Part shown: piece by piece, positions 44,380-57,063 of the stretch | Layout of the letters: every line of letters starts with the position of its first letter | How positions within the stretch are numbered: the first letter of the stretch is position 1 | Assembly: GCA_950022655.1 (NCBI GenBank) | Contig: OX465587.1 | Location: forward strand, 23,873,716-23,937,715 | Length of the DNA stretch: 64,000 nt | Direction of reading: 5' to 3' | DNA from: Alentia gelatinosa | Lineage: Eukaryota; Annelida; Polychaeta; Phyllodocida; Polynoidae | Made by a program: the position numbers and the translations under genes | Notes under the pieces: model-generated | Told to the model about the DNA's origin: nothing | Databases searched by the model: none | What the model saw: the letters and a program-made list of their open reading frames with translations, nothing else

Positions 44380-45430
44380 TTCCCACTTTTGACAGTATTC
44401 ACCATAGGTTGTTATTAACAAAGTTAAAGCATATTATCAAAATCCCGGGTAATATAGTAAATTGGATTGAAAGTTACCTAAGTAATAGAGCAGAAGGTGT
44501 TTGTGAATCAGCTGTCTTCCTCATTTGCTAATGTAAAATTTGGGGTACCCCAGTGCTCAGTCTTGGGGCCCCTGCTATTCATTTTATTTATAAATGACCT
44601 TGGTAAATTTATCCAAAATTGTAGGTATATCCAATATGCAGATGACCTGGTTATTTACGCTGCACATAAAAGTCCACTGTTAGCACTTATGAATACCCAA
44701 GAGGACCTAGACAGACTGGTAGATTGGTGTTCTAATAATTGTCTGACTATTAATACTTCCAAACCAAATTTGTCTGGTTTACTAGCATAGCCAAACAAAA
44801 GTTATGTCCGGATACCCTGTTAAAAATGAAAGACAAGAACAGCCAAAGGTGTCAACATTATAATTATCTAGGGGTAGAACTAGACTCAAATCTAACCTGG
44901 TCACACCATGTACGGAAGGTGATAAAAAATGTTAGTTCTAAACTGTTTAAGTTTGGCAAACTTAGATGCAAATTGACCCGGGATGTTGCTAAACCTGTTA
45001 ACGTTACCAACGTAATGCCTCTGTAAGAATACTGCGGCTTCCTTTACAAAAGTTTTTCAAAAACAGAACTACAAACCATTGAGAAATTACATAATAGAGG
45101 CATGCGGATCGCCATTTCTGTTCCTATACGGAAATACTCAATAAAAGAGCTGCATAACCTGTTAGAGATTGAGGCACTCTGGATAAGGCGAAGAAGCAGC
45201 TAGCGGTTATCATGTTAAAAGAATAAGATAAATCCAACATGGATGGAAGCCCCACGCAGAAATACTAGACTAGCTGATAAAATTGTATTCAAAATCTATC
45301 ATACTAAAAGTAATTACATATTACATAGTCTATATCTGAGCGGTGCCAGATAATGGAATACTATCCCAAACTGAGTCCAGCAAATTGCGGATAGCGACGA
45401 GTTAAAAAAACAAGCGGTAAACTTCCTTGG
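44380..45430 (+). pseudogene. LINE ORF2 fragment with RT core
   Basis: Frames on the plus strand read FGVPQCSVLGPLLFILFIND and YIQYADDLVIYA (44497-44790), then HYNYLGVELDSNLTWSHHVR (44826-45026) and TIEKLHNRGMRIAIS. The YADD box is intact, but frameshifts and stops break the frame several times. No endonuclease is present. It is a 5'-truncated non-LTR retrotransposon. Confidence 0.8.
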
Positions 45431-45573
45431 AACTCAAGGTTAAAATTGTGGTGTACCAAAAGTCTGTAATATTGTATCCCAAGTAGAGAATGTACGATGT
45501 TGTATCTGAAAAACTTGTACCACAACGAGAGATACAATTAAGAAAATAATGATAAAAAAAAACACTTTATATC

Positions 45574-45589
45574 GGGGGGGGGGGGGGTG
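45574..45589. repeat. G homopolymer run
   Basis: About 13 G residues without other context. Confidence 0.7.
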
Positions 45590-46083
45590 AATTTCCATCT
45601 TGGAAGCTGAAAGAATGTTGCAAATATGTAATTGATCGATGTCAGTTTAACCTATCATATTTGTGGTAGAAATATTGATTTTCAATCTTGTGATTGTCAA
45701 GATTTAGGTCATTCAATGTACAAAACTGGGGGAGTTTCAATCTTAATTTATTTGCACAGTGTAGTCTGCTCTCTAAGTGAGAAATTTATGATTGATGATG
45801 ACTGCTTCGTTAACATTTCACCATAAATGATGTCGAACAACTATGCGCATATGCTGATTCAGAAAAGGCAGGCCCGATGTATAGAAAACAAACTAGAAAC
45901 AATTTTTATCCGAGGCTTCGGATACCATTACACACCTATAACACCCCCTCCAGGGTTCAAACGGATTTGGCGGAACATCCAGAGGACAGAGGAACAAAGG
46001 GTATGTTCATTATGAATGAACATGTAATTAGAAAAGTAATGAATAAGAGGTTTGGGATTTTCTACAGTCTGATGATCTACACC

Positions 46084-46401
46084 AGGGACCTGTTTCACTA
46101 GTTTCGTGACATGTCTGTGACACCATATAGACATTGGGGTTGTCTAGTTTCGTGACAACACAAGTAGCTGCCCTCAGGTAAAGACAGACCCCAAACATAA
46201 GAATTAGACAAATCTACACATTATGGACCTGTTTCACTAGTTTCATGATAAAAGTGTTAGACAGACATGAAAAGCGGCACCAACAGTGCAAGCAAGAAGA
46301 AACAAAACAAAGTCTAATGTCTAGTTCTTATGAAACCAGACACACCATCTAGACGCCATTTATGATCTAGACATGTCACAAAACTAGTGAAACAGGTCCC
46401 T
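46084..46401. mobile_element. 318-bp MITE with 32-bp inverted ends
   Basis: AGGGACCTGTTTCACTAGTT at the left pairs with AACTAGTGAAACAGGTCCCT at the right, and the match runs on through GACATGTCT. A third copy of the end (GGACCTGTTTCACTAGTTTC) lies inside at about 46204. No ORF. Confidence 0.8.
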
Positions 46402-48295
46402 GTAACCCACTTGACAATCAACCAACTAGCCACGCTTCAGCTGCCTCTGTAGTTTCCACATTTATCAAACACCAGTGGCTAAATGAGGTACTTTGGTACA
46501 CTTCTAATATAGATCCTGCGCTCTACTTCCTGTGGCCGAGTATATCACTACACTGACCTTCCATTTGGGGCAAACTCTGCCTCATATGCTATGCTGTTTC
46601 TATATGGTACATAATATACACTCATTTTTTGTTATGTGTTATGTCAAACCAGGTACAGTCTTGCGATGACTTTCTTCAGTAGAAAGAACTTCATGACATA
46701 TGTGCTCACTCAAAGGGGCAGTCTAATCAAATATGGATTCACATTATAAAGTGGTTTAGAGCTGAAAAAGAAACAGCTGGATTGTCTGTAAAGCTCGTTT
46801 AACAATTATAATCTTTCCCAGACAATAGATCTGCTGGAAAAGTGGTATTTTGATTTATAGTGACTGATCATGGTCAGCTGGAGACAGTCAGAAGTTTGTC
46901 CCGGCAATGCCCCGACAGTCAAATCGACCTACAATTCGCAAAGACGATGACAAAAGGCGAACTCAGAAGTACCCCTCGAGATACTGCGACGGCATGTTGG
47001 GGCTGTCGGGACTGTCGGGGTGATGGTGTACACCTAACTTAACAAAGGTAGCGTATCTTAGCGTGACCTACACTCAACTATTCTTCTATAGGGGCTGCTG
47101 ATCACCATGCATCAGCTAGAAACTGGAAGTGTGCAGCTGTATACTCTCACCGGAAGGCTGCAGACTGTCGCAGGCTCCAAACTTTCACATGGCACCTGAA
47201 CTTGACGTACCGCAGTGAATAATAGAATGAAAGCAATAGAAAACACCATTGGCAGATTAAAAATGAATTTTACCATCATTTTCGAATTGTTTTCTTTCTC
47301 CACTTGTGCGATTATTTCAGATTGCATTCAGCGTGGAAACATCTGCGACACACCCTGTGTGAAACTCCCTCCTGTCTCTGTCACCATCTGCTAGTATGTA
47401 TATTAGTCAGTCTCGTTGTGTCTCTCTACCTGTCTGCATGCATTTTTTTTATATTATTTATTTTTACTGCAATGATGTCAGCCAAAAGGCAGATATATGT
47501 GTCCTTACAGTATTTTCCATGGTACAACACATACAACTGATGATATTAGCACAATATTATCTCACAAATCGATAATTCATGTCATATATGCGTTTCCCAC
47601 TCATTTGTCATTTAGCTTGAAAACAGGTCGTAAGGGCAGTTCTTGATAAAATGAACAAATGACTGAATATGAGTTACAGAAATGAAACGGTGGAGGTCGT
47701 ACCGACACCACTGAGCATAACCCGTCTTCTAACAATATCAACTGCATGTTTGGACACCGGCAGTCTGATACCATACCAAAATGAGATGATACGCAGAGGT
47801 CGTACCGACACTACAGACTTATCTCATGATCACTTAACCCTTTCCCTGCAGCACAGAGTTCCCCTGCGCAGCATTACATGGCAGGCATTGCCTGCCCAAA
47901 CGACCCTGCACTTTTTTGGGATAGATAAAAGTATAGATGTTAAAATGGGAAGGGAAAATGATTTTTCGAGAAGACAGATTATACGATAAGGCGGGAGGAG
48001 TAGCTTGTATTCTGAATAAGAACTTGGGAAAGTATGCGACCAAACTGGATGATTTGAGTGGTATTACGGCAACTTTTGAATATTCAGCAGTGGAGATCGA
48101 AAAACCAGGAAATAAGAAAATTATAGTGGTGACCTGTCATAAAAAAACAAATACTATTTTGTATGATACAGTTTCTATTTTGGATTTGATTTTGAAAGAC
48201 CCTTGTTGTGAGCAAGCTGAGAATGAGCACTAGGTGACTTCAATATTAATTTGAACGAACGTAAGTGCTCACAGGCAGAAGAGATATTACTATAG

Positions 48296-48640
48296 GGAGC
48301 CAAAGTGAACCCGCTGAAACCACAGGTACCCACCTACAAAACACCATTTCCGGTGGCCAGTAAGAACAAGGCTTAGTGCTAAAGCTATGGGGGTTTAAGG
48401 CTAGACTTTTGTTTTTGGTCTCGTGTGTTACTTTTGAAGTGAACTTTACTACTATCATCTCTGAATAACTTTGTTTCGAAACTACGATGACAGTTGTTAA
48501 GTTTATTAAAAATTTGGATCTAAAAGATTGGTGAATGAGACATATAATCTTGAACCTACATAGTCAAAGTACTGAGCGCCTATACCCGGAATAGTATTTT
48601 GTTACCGGCTATCTGTGGTTGCAACGGGTTCACTATATAC
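48296..48640. mobile_element. MITE inserted in the LINE
   Basis: AGTGAACCCGCTGAAACCAC at about 48304 pairs with GTGGTTGCAACGGGTTCACT at about 48613 (two mismatches). The start lies exactly where LINE coding sequence breaks off. Confidence 0.6.
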
Positions 48641-48736
48641 CTACTGATGTAACTACTGATGTAACTAACGTAAATACAACACGTTGCTATATATACGGTA
48701 ACTACGGTTTCGGCAATGGCGAGAAGTAATGCACGT

Positions 48737-49039
48737 TATCCTACCCCTAATATAAAATCCCATAGGCTTAACATTGAGTTTCTGTATGCCACGCTGACTG
48801 GCATATGGAGTTTTGTATGCCACTAGTGGCATACAGAATTGTTATCACGTAATATTCCAAAATCTAGGAGATGGGGTAGGATAAAATCAAAACCTGATTC
48901 ATTTTAATCTTAGCCACGGCATGCCACTCCTGGAGTTTTGGCTCCGGACCTCACTCGGCTTCGCCTCATGAAGTCACTATGCCAAACTCCAGTCATGGCA
49001 TACGGTGGGCAAGATTAAAACTCATCCAGTTTTACGATA
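48737..49039 (+). mobile_element. Bipartite hairpin element A, copy 3
   Basis: 303 bp, same start (TATCCTACCCC), module end (GGGTAGGATA), hairpin tip (CTCGGCTTCGCC) and end (TTTTACGATA) as the copies at 11979 and 14008. Part of the insertion stack that splits the LINE. Confidence 0.8.
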
Positions 49040-49431
49040 TTACGCCTAAGGTCTTAGCGGATGGATAATGGCGGACAGACGTGAGTAGCCCGTCAACTCG
49101 GCCGTAGCCATCGCAATACACGGCAAAATACAATAAATATACACACTTTACAACTTATAATCCTACTAAATTACGTAAATACATCGAGTAATCTAGGAAA
49201 ATTCGTAAATGATATCGTCACTGACCTTATCAGTGTATTGAGTTAGACATTGTTATTCTTAATATATGAATCAGAACGTAATGTGTGCGTGTTGATACCG
49301 CAGTAGCTGTGATTCGCGACATCCAAATTGTGACGTTGGCAATGATGACGTCAGACTTTAAAGTTACTCTCCAAACATAGATCTTGAGCCTTTTTCCTGG
49401 TCTGCTTGTATCTCTGCACCAACCTAGTTAT

Positions 49432-49517
49432 ACGTAGTACAACGTTGTGTCTGCTATCACTCCCCACAGACTAGTTCTTTCTGTGGGGAGTGATAGCGGA
49501 CACAGTGTTGAACTACG
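49432..49517. repeat. Short near-perfect hairpin
   Basis: CTGCTATCACTCCCCACAG pairs with CTGTGGGGAGTGATAGC, and outer bases TACGTAGTACAACGTTGTG pair with CACAGTGTTGAACTACGT. The loop is about 11 bases. Confidence 0.85.
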
Positions 49518-49769
49518 TTTCTACTTTTTTGACACTGTTTTTTCAATTCCAAATGTAGTCAATGGGTTGGAGCAGAGATTAGTAAGCGAGGCACCGTGAA
49601 AGGTCTGCTGGGAGAGAGCTTTGAAGCGTGATATCGCCATCTAGTGAGAGCTGACAGTCCTAGAGGCTATTTGAAGGTGGGGGTGTAATGCACGTTATGG
49701 TAGGAGTGTTGTTTGCCCAAATCATATTTAGAATGGCTCCTATGGCTTAAATATGGTAAATTTCTTTGT

Positions 49770-49925
49770 GTTTTTGAGGTATATAGTAATAAAGGAACAG
49801 TATGCCGGTGTCTGTAAGTTTCCAATTACTCACTCGTTTCTCCAGAGGTTTAACCTTGGTCTAGAGACCTCGGTTCAAACCTCCGGGGAAACGAGTTTGT
49901 AATCCGGAAACCTGGAATCCTGTTT
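49770..49925 (+). repeat. B-like fragment with hairpin
   Basis: It begins with GAGGTATATAGTAA, like the left-module end of element B. A hairpin follows in which ACTCGTTTCTCCAGAGGTTT pairs with AAACCTCCGGGGAAACGAGT, with tip GGTCTAGAGACC. It contains GGTTCAAACC, a pol III B-box-like string, but no tRNA fold. Confidence 0.55.
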
Positions 49926-52729
49926 CTATATATCATCTCTCATGAAAGACTTTAATTTGAGGCAGATTATAAGTAGTACTGCTAGTAATAATGAGCAAGG
50001 TGGATCACTTTTGGATCATATATACATGTATACTGATGCCAATTATTTGTCAGACTTTGGAACAGGGGAACACAGAATAAGTGATCATTTGTCTGTATAT
50101 GCTAAGAGGAAGAAGGAAGAGAAGTTCACAAACCAGTAAATTTTTAGGGTAGAAGCTATAGGCCCTACTCGAAGGAAAGTCTTCGGAATTGGTTACTAAA
50201 TTGTAATTGGGATGATTTTTGGGGGTGCAAAGACGTTAATAATTTTGGGGACATAATGGTTAATAATATTAATTTGTATCTTGATGCTGTTTGTCCGATG
50301 AAAAGAATGAAATTTCAATGCGATAGAGATCCCTGAATTTCTGATGAAGTGCTTTCCTTAATTTGTGAGAGAGAAAATGTAGTAGCTAAGGTGAAACAAA
50401 CTGGCAATCCTGAGTACTTAAGGTGCTCAAGACAACTGAACAGTGAGATCCGAAGGCAAATTAATAGATGTAAAAGTGAGTTTTGTATCGACCAGCTGAA
50501 TGCCACTGAAAAAAACCCTCAGGAATTCTGGAAAAGAATAAAAGAACTCTATGGGGAAGAGCGAAATGAGATTGTGACGCAGTTAATAGATGACATGGTG
50601 AGTATATTAGAGTGGAAAAATGTGCTGAACATATCAATGACTTCATTGGAGAGAAACTTTATAATGAATGCGATCAGAGTAAAATTAATGAGAATATCAA
50701 GGATATTAAGTCGCAGGAGTATCAAGGTTGCGATGGCAGAAATGAGGTGGACAAGGAGAAAGTGTTGAAGCTCGTAGGAGAACTTAGCCCGCACAAATCA
50801 TCTGGTATAAAGAACATATCTGCTAGAGTTATTCGAGATTCCTTAAGTCTGTTGTATGAGGAATTTACTTATTTGATCCAAGTCAGTTTAGATTCTGGCA
50901 TAGTACCTGCAAAATGGAAGTGTGGTAGAATAATACCAATACCCAAGGAGGCAAAAAAAAAAAGAGACCATTGAGAACTGGAGACCGATTAGTCTGCTAC
51001 CTGTTACTTCAAAGGTGCTTGAAAAGGTAGTGCAAGATTTTATATCAAAGAAAATAGGGGATAAACTGAATTCTAACCAATTTGGTTACTGGAAAGGGTA
51101 TGGCACAGGAGATGCGATTTTCAAACTGTATCAGGAGATTTGTGAAGTTAAGGATGAAGGTAAAGTCATGGCGTGTTGCTTTTTTATGATAGGAAGATTT
51201 TTGAAATATTTTGTTAGCAAAGCTAAAGCAGACTTATGGACTGTCAGATCAATTTCATCAAAATTGTTAAAAGGGTATTTAACAGACAGGAGACAGGTAA
51301 CTATTTTTAATGTAGTTGAGTCGGATTTGGTAGATATACCCCTCACAAGGGTCAGTGTCAATGACCTGACAAACAGCGTGTCGATTTGTAGAACAATACA
51401 GTATGCCAATGATTTGGTGGTATAGCATGGACATAAGACAAGATAAAACTTTAGAGGAGCTATCTGGTGGAGTTAGAGATGTTTTGATGTGGTGTGCAAA
51501 AAATGCACTGACTGTTAATGTTAAGAAGACTAAGCGGTCTGGTTCTCAAGTCCACCCCGTTTGAAGTATTTAGACCCAATAAGAGTATCATGATACTGTA
51601 ATACCATATGCCAGTAGTTATAAGTATCTGGGTGTGACATTAAGCAGCAGTCTAGATGTAAGTTAACACCTAAAGGAAGTATCCAAGAATGTTAGTCAAT
51701 GTATTTACAGACTTAGTAAAATAAGGAATATGATCACTGAGGATGTAGCTAACAAAATTTACGGCTCTGTTATTAGACCTAAAATGGAGTATTGCTCCTA
51801 CTTATTTGATTCGTCAAGACAGAAGGAAATTGTGAAACTCCAGCTCTTACAGAACTGAGCTCTGAGGGTAGTATTGAGATCGTGGAATGGGGGGTTATCA
51901 ACTGCTGCATTACATGATAAGTGTAATATGCCGATGCGTATAGATCGCAGAACAGAACAGCTTCTGGTAATCATTTATATGAGGTCAAAAGATTTGGAAC
52001 TATTGGATGGGAGGAAGTTGAAATCCAGATCAGACTCTAGGATAAGGTTTAATGAACGAGCATATAAAAGTAGTTCTTATGAAAAGAGTCTCTTACATAG
52101 AGGGTTAAAGCTATGGAACACGTTACCTGCACATGTACAAAAAGCTGTGGACAAAGATGCGTTAAAAAAAGGAATTGAGATTGTATAATCAGTCATTGGA
52201 AGAGTAGCCGCCTTACTACTAACCCTACATTAACTTCATCTTGCTGATATTTCTGTTATAGCAATGTATATTTGTGTACGACGTTATATCTTCACTGGAA
52301 GAATCGTTGTAACACCAGAAGTGAAATGAAGCTTATAAAAAAAAGAAAAAGATTTTCTTACCATCCAATGTCTCATATCTCTTCTTATCCTCATGAATGG
52401 TTCCACAAGATATCTATTTAACCAAAAGCATGTAGCTTTCACCTATTCCTAATTCATCTAAAAATTCACCCACACAATTGGTAACGTCTCCACAGACATT
52501 TCTACAAGTTCTGCTTATTTGAATATATGGAATAGTTAGAATATCGGGCCCTATTCACAAGGTATTTCATGCTCATTGTAGTACCGCTCCAAATCACCAA
52601 GCTTTCCCACACCCTTTTGATTTGTAAATGTTGTTTAGACGATGTTTCAAGTTCCTGTTGTGATGCATATCATTCATACAACTCCATGTATGTATACATT
52701 CCTATGACGTCATCATCCTCTCTCCCGCT

Positions 52730-53118
52730 AAACCTCGGTTGCCACCTGGCGAGCTCTCTATGACGTCGTGGTTCGCCACTTCTCCGCCAGGAGTCACAGG
52801 CAGTTGGAACGCTGGAGACGCCCACGCAGGGCGCGTTCCATGGAGCCGTTCGGGATTCGTGCCGTACTCATTCGCACCCTGCACGCGCCCTCTACACAAG
52901 TGTTTTGGCGCGGTGCACCCTCAGGTACCTCGTTCAGTGCACGGCGCCCCGCACTTGTCCCCGGGTCCCCCGTGGCGCGCCCCGCCGGCAGACGGAGAGG
53001 ACAGGCAGGCCCGCCCTGCTGTGGTCGTTCCGCCAGCCAGGATTAAGTGTTCCGTGTGAATACCAGGAGTGGGACAGAACTCCACCCGTCTCAACTCTAC
53101 CTTCTAGTTATATCCGAC
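52730..53118 (+). promoter_or_regulatory. GC-rich, CpG-rich block; possible promoter and 5' exon
   Basis: This block stands out from its AT-rich surroundings, with many CpG (GGCGCGGTGC, CGTGGCGCGCCCCGCCGG). It is followed by TATATCCGACG|GTAAGC, a plausible plus-strand donor at 53118/53119. The nearest plus-strand acceptor with a gene is the SLC46-like one at 63685. The Arg/Pro-rich frames inside look like GC-driven open frames and not proteins. The link to the SLC46-like gene is inference. Confidence 0.3.
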
Positions 53119-53139
53119 GGTAAGCTCGACATTAATCCC

Positions 53140-55500
53140 TCACTAATCGTATTGTATTTAAACCACCCCACTCCCAATGGCTCCTTAATGGTATCATATC
53201 GTGAATAGCGACTTGACTTAAATAGTGGTAATAGAAAGCTATGCCGTCCAGTCAATGCCGTATAGACATGTTTAGATGTGAGTGACGGCGTACGTGCGAC
53301 GAGATAGTATTCAGCAATAGCCCTCGCGTATTTACGGCAAGTGGTTCATTCTCTACGATTCAAAATTAGGTTACATATTTTGTTGACGTGCAATCAGCTT
53401 ACACACTAATCTGCACAAAACGCAGAAATCTCGCTTCAAAGCAAACCCACACATGGGAAAGCCAAGTCAGAATTGGAGTGAAAAGAAATTTTTAATCAAA
53501 CAAAATTAGGTTACTCCACTTAATGGATTTATACTGAATGAGGAGCTTTAACCTTTCTCTAATATGAGATATGTTACGTTTCACAGTCTCACTGAGATTT
53601 GTATGGGACATGAAGTCTCAAGAAAGCACCTCGTTAAAATGGTTAAGTGAATATTTAATATTTATAGGAGAGGGTAGGGCGGGAGAGCTATTAGAGGGGT
53701 GGCAGTTGATATGAGGGTATTTGCCCGGGGGGGGGGGGGGGGGATTTCATTTTGGGTGTTTGCCTGGGAGTCAATATCAAGGATTCATGTTTGTATGATA
53801 CACACACATAAGAGGAGCTATTTCTTTTTCATATGGTTTCTAGAACTGTTTATTTGGATAATCTATAGAACTTTAAGGTCAAAAGTGTCTTCCCCTCCTT
53901 GGAGACTTGTGCAATGTTTTTCAACAACTCACTAAAGTTAGCAGCAAGATTGCTGACCTATTGCCACAAAGACTATCGCATGGATATTGCAGGCACTTGT
54001 AAGGTTATGTCCTGAGTAATCTGCAATGTCACCATAAAGCTACATATTTTCAACAAATGGTGATGAAACAATAGTTACCTGGAGAAATATGAATTTGCTA
54101 GCAGAGATCCTTCATCACCACAAATTCAACAAACAATCTACTGTGCGAGTGTAAAACTGAACTGTCAGGATATGACATACTCCAAAAGAAGTTAAATCTG
54201 CTTTTTTCAATGTTGTTGTATCTGGTTTCAAAACCAATGTTTCTTTAACCTTTGCAACTCCTAAAAAACATATACTGGGTATCTCTCGAGTAGTAAGACC
54301 CACCTATATGGATAGTGAGATCCAGGGTTCAAGGCTGTCATACCACTGTGTTTTCCACTTGTCTGTCATCTTTATCTCATAGAAATGATCTTGTGTAAGG
54401 CATAACGGGGACTGATGGGTCAAGAGGGTTAATTAATTACCATCATCTCTAGACACTTGCTAGGATAAACAGGGCAATAGGGCTGTTTGGACCTCATAGA
54501 TCCAACTTGGCATACCAGACCATTTTAATCCAATCATGCAAGGTGAAGTTTTGAGGCATCAACCAGGGCTGGCTGAGTGATGCCTGAAGGTATTGACTGG
54601 AGATGGCTGGGTGATGCCTTCTTTTTTTGCTTAGGTAGTCTAATTTCCAATTTGTTCAGTTAGACTTGGTGATGCCCTGAGGCATCATTTACAAATTTAT
54701 TGTTTTATGAAATAGAATTGGAAACATTGGCCCAAAATACAAGACACCTTCACAGAATGTAGGTAGAACATCATAATGAATACTTTTGGTGAAATAAACA
54801 CAATTTTAAGGATCATGTGCCATCTCACATGATGAAATTGGCCTGTAGTACCCTGCCCCTGGCAGTATTCACTGACATAAGAACACGGCCATGTGCCTAT
54901 TTCACTGCTGTGGTAAGGGTTGATATTATAAATTCTATTTGTTTGTTCAATTTATAATTAATGTGTTATCATATTTTGGGATTTCTTGTTCCTAGGAAAA
55001 TGAATATGCTTATGATTCAAATTTATTTGACATTAAACACTTCCACATGCATGGAACTCTGAAAATAAAAGGAAATGGGTTCAGGCAGTAGCCTAAGTGC
55101 ACCAGTCACACAAGATACAAGATGAACACATTCCCTGACAAATACCGCCTTTTATCTGCTGTTTCAAAAGGCTTTCAATGAGCAGTGGGATGCAAGCTAA
55201 GACATAACTAGTATACTATGAGGGTTAAGGCCAGTTAAGTTGTGCCTACTGTACTGCAACTGGAATTATTATATAGGGTAAGGATAAAACAGTATCATGG
55301 GTATGTATAACTAAGGCTTGGGCAATGGACCAAATCCATCCTGGACACTAAAGCTTTGCCTGACAACATGCAAAGTATAATCTCTAACTTTCACACACAA
55401 CCTTGTATTTCAGAGGGCCGACTGTGAAGGCTACTCCAGGTTATATGTTGTAGTAATTTAGAGGAATCTTCTAAACATAAAAATCAGGCTTGGGCACTTC
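53140..55500. other. Intergenic stretch, no gene recognised
   Basis: AT-rich with one G run (about 53729-53743). No ORF or exon with family resemblance. Confidence 0.35.
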
Positions 55501-55860
55501 GAGATCTGGTGACAAGACAGAGCTATCTATTGATCCGCCACGAACTCGTCCCATACCATATCAAAATCGGTATCGGCCCTTCGGGCCATAACTGCTAAAT
55601 ACTCCCACATTGTTCGCTTAGTCGGGTGGCAGCCAGCGCGGTCACAATCTTGAAAAAAAGATGCGGTAGGAATCTGAAGACCCTTTTCTATATACCATAG
55701 AGACCCAGGAACGATAAGGGTGCACTTCACTCAACCCTTACGGACGACCTTATGGAGGTCTAATACTGTCTTAGCGAACAGACTTACATATTATTACCAG
55801 GTACAGAAAATGGTCCCATGTACGATACTAAATTATCCAATTGGTTCTTGGTTCTGCCCC
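55501..55860. repeat. Repeat F-related block
   Basis: It contains the reverse complement of CCTGGGTCTCTATGGTATA and AGAAAAGGGTCTTC, and further right GTACAGAAAATGGTCCCATG, words shared with 37840-38030. A 67-codon minus frame (55527-55730) crosses it. Its C-terminal part looks protein-like, but I recognise no family. Confidence 0.4.
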
Positions 55861-57060
55861 TCCCACTAGAATATACCACGAACAATTAGATCAGCCCTTT
55901 TAGTTGTTACTAGCAGTAGATAAAGCCACAAGGGTCTGTTAACCATGCAGTAAACCGTGTAGTATTCATATTGAAAAAAAACCCAGCATCTCCTTTACCG
56001 ATTATACAATAGAAAAGGATTTTTACTTCATAACCAAAATCTCGTGACTTGATCTTAGTGTCTTCATAGGGAGCGTTCATTATCTATGGCTGGCGGTGAG
56101 TTGATTTTGCCTGGCGAGTCCTTGAAAATGATGCACCACCTTTGGGAAAATCTCAAAATGAAATCCCCCCCCCCCCCCCGGACAATTGCCTCAAATTAAT
56201 CTTAAATAATTCTGTCTACACTGTGCGATAGAATTACACTTTCCTACCCCACCGACTGTGCTGTTGGTTAACTTGGAGTACTAATCGGTGAGGGACAGCA
56301 TCTGACCACTTATCTGGGTGTGGCACCTCCAATAACTCCTCACCCAGCAATTAGATAATCTAATTACGGGCCAATATCGGTAAACACTATGGGGAGTATT
56401 TCTTAAACTCAAAACTAGAGAACTTTCTGGAAGGGGATGCCATACTGACCGACTCCGTTTTGAGGCCTCGCATGAGCTTACGATTGTTATTTTATCGCCG
56501 ATAACGCAACATTCATGTTCCGAAATCATAGGGTGTGTTATGGCCTTAAGTCATGGTAATACTTTCAGTACCAAGTGACAGCCTCCTGCCAGGGTGCAAT
56601 TGGTATAACTAGACTTCCCCATTGGTTCAAGCCTATTACCAATACTGCTTTATCCTAATGCATTGATATCAAGTTCCGGGAAATGTGCCTGGATGTTAGT
56701 TATAAGTAACAATGCCTATCAAAGTTAAATTGCAGTTGTGAAATCACGTTTCTTTCCCAATATGTAGTATATTATACCCACTAGGAAGTTTGGATTGTGA
56801 GATTATTTTGGATTTTATCTGTAAAGTGATGTGACTGACTGTGAAATGTAAATTTGAATACTGAAATTGTGTTTAAAGAAACTCAAATTACAAGTGAACT
56901 TTTATCTTTCAAGCATTTAAAAGTAGCTAGCCACTAAGTATTTCTTGTTGACAAACTTGATAAAGAACCTGCTGAAATGCCATGTAAGTCCACAATCTGG
57001 ACATTGGGCAATACACGGATTTCTTGGACTGGAGCCAGCGGAGGATAGGCACTGTGTTGC
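55860..57060. other. Intergenic stretch, no gene recognised
   Basis: A C run lies at 56166-56179. The 82-codon minus frame at 56281-56529 shows no recognisable motif. I see no other feature. Confidence 0.3.
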
Positions 57061-57063
57061 CAA

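Larger units (their letters stand above)
47940..52190 (+). pseudogene. LINE ORF2 remnant: endonuclease and RT, split by nested insertions
   Basis: The 5' part (47940-48290) reads FREDRLYDKAGGVACILNKN then LGDFNINLNE, the apurinic endonuclease domain with its GDFN motif. About 1.65 kb of unrelated repeats follow. The endonuclease resumes at 49942 (DFNLRQIISS, SLLDHIYMYTDA, HRISDHLSVYA). Next come RT pieces: WRPISLLPVTSKVLEKV, NQFGYWKGYGTGDAIF, QYANDLVV in place of YADD, YKYLGVTLSSSLDV, RPKMEYCSYLFD and KLWNTLPAHVQKAV, ending at 52186-52188. Multiple stops and frameshifts make it inactive. Confidence 0.8.

Noticed and set aside
49840..49885. GGTTCAAACC suggesting a tRNA T-arm
   Set aside because: No acceptor, D or anticodon stems. 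The sequence belongs to a palindromic hairpin.
52739..53123. Arg/Pro-rich overlapping plus frames
   Set aside because: GC-driven open frames in three phases, with no conserved motif. Better read as a CpG-rich regulatory or UTR block.
55527..55730. 67-codon minus frame with protein-like C-terminus
   Set aside because: The first part is a dispersed repeat (F), and no splice partner or recognised family supports a gene.
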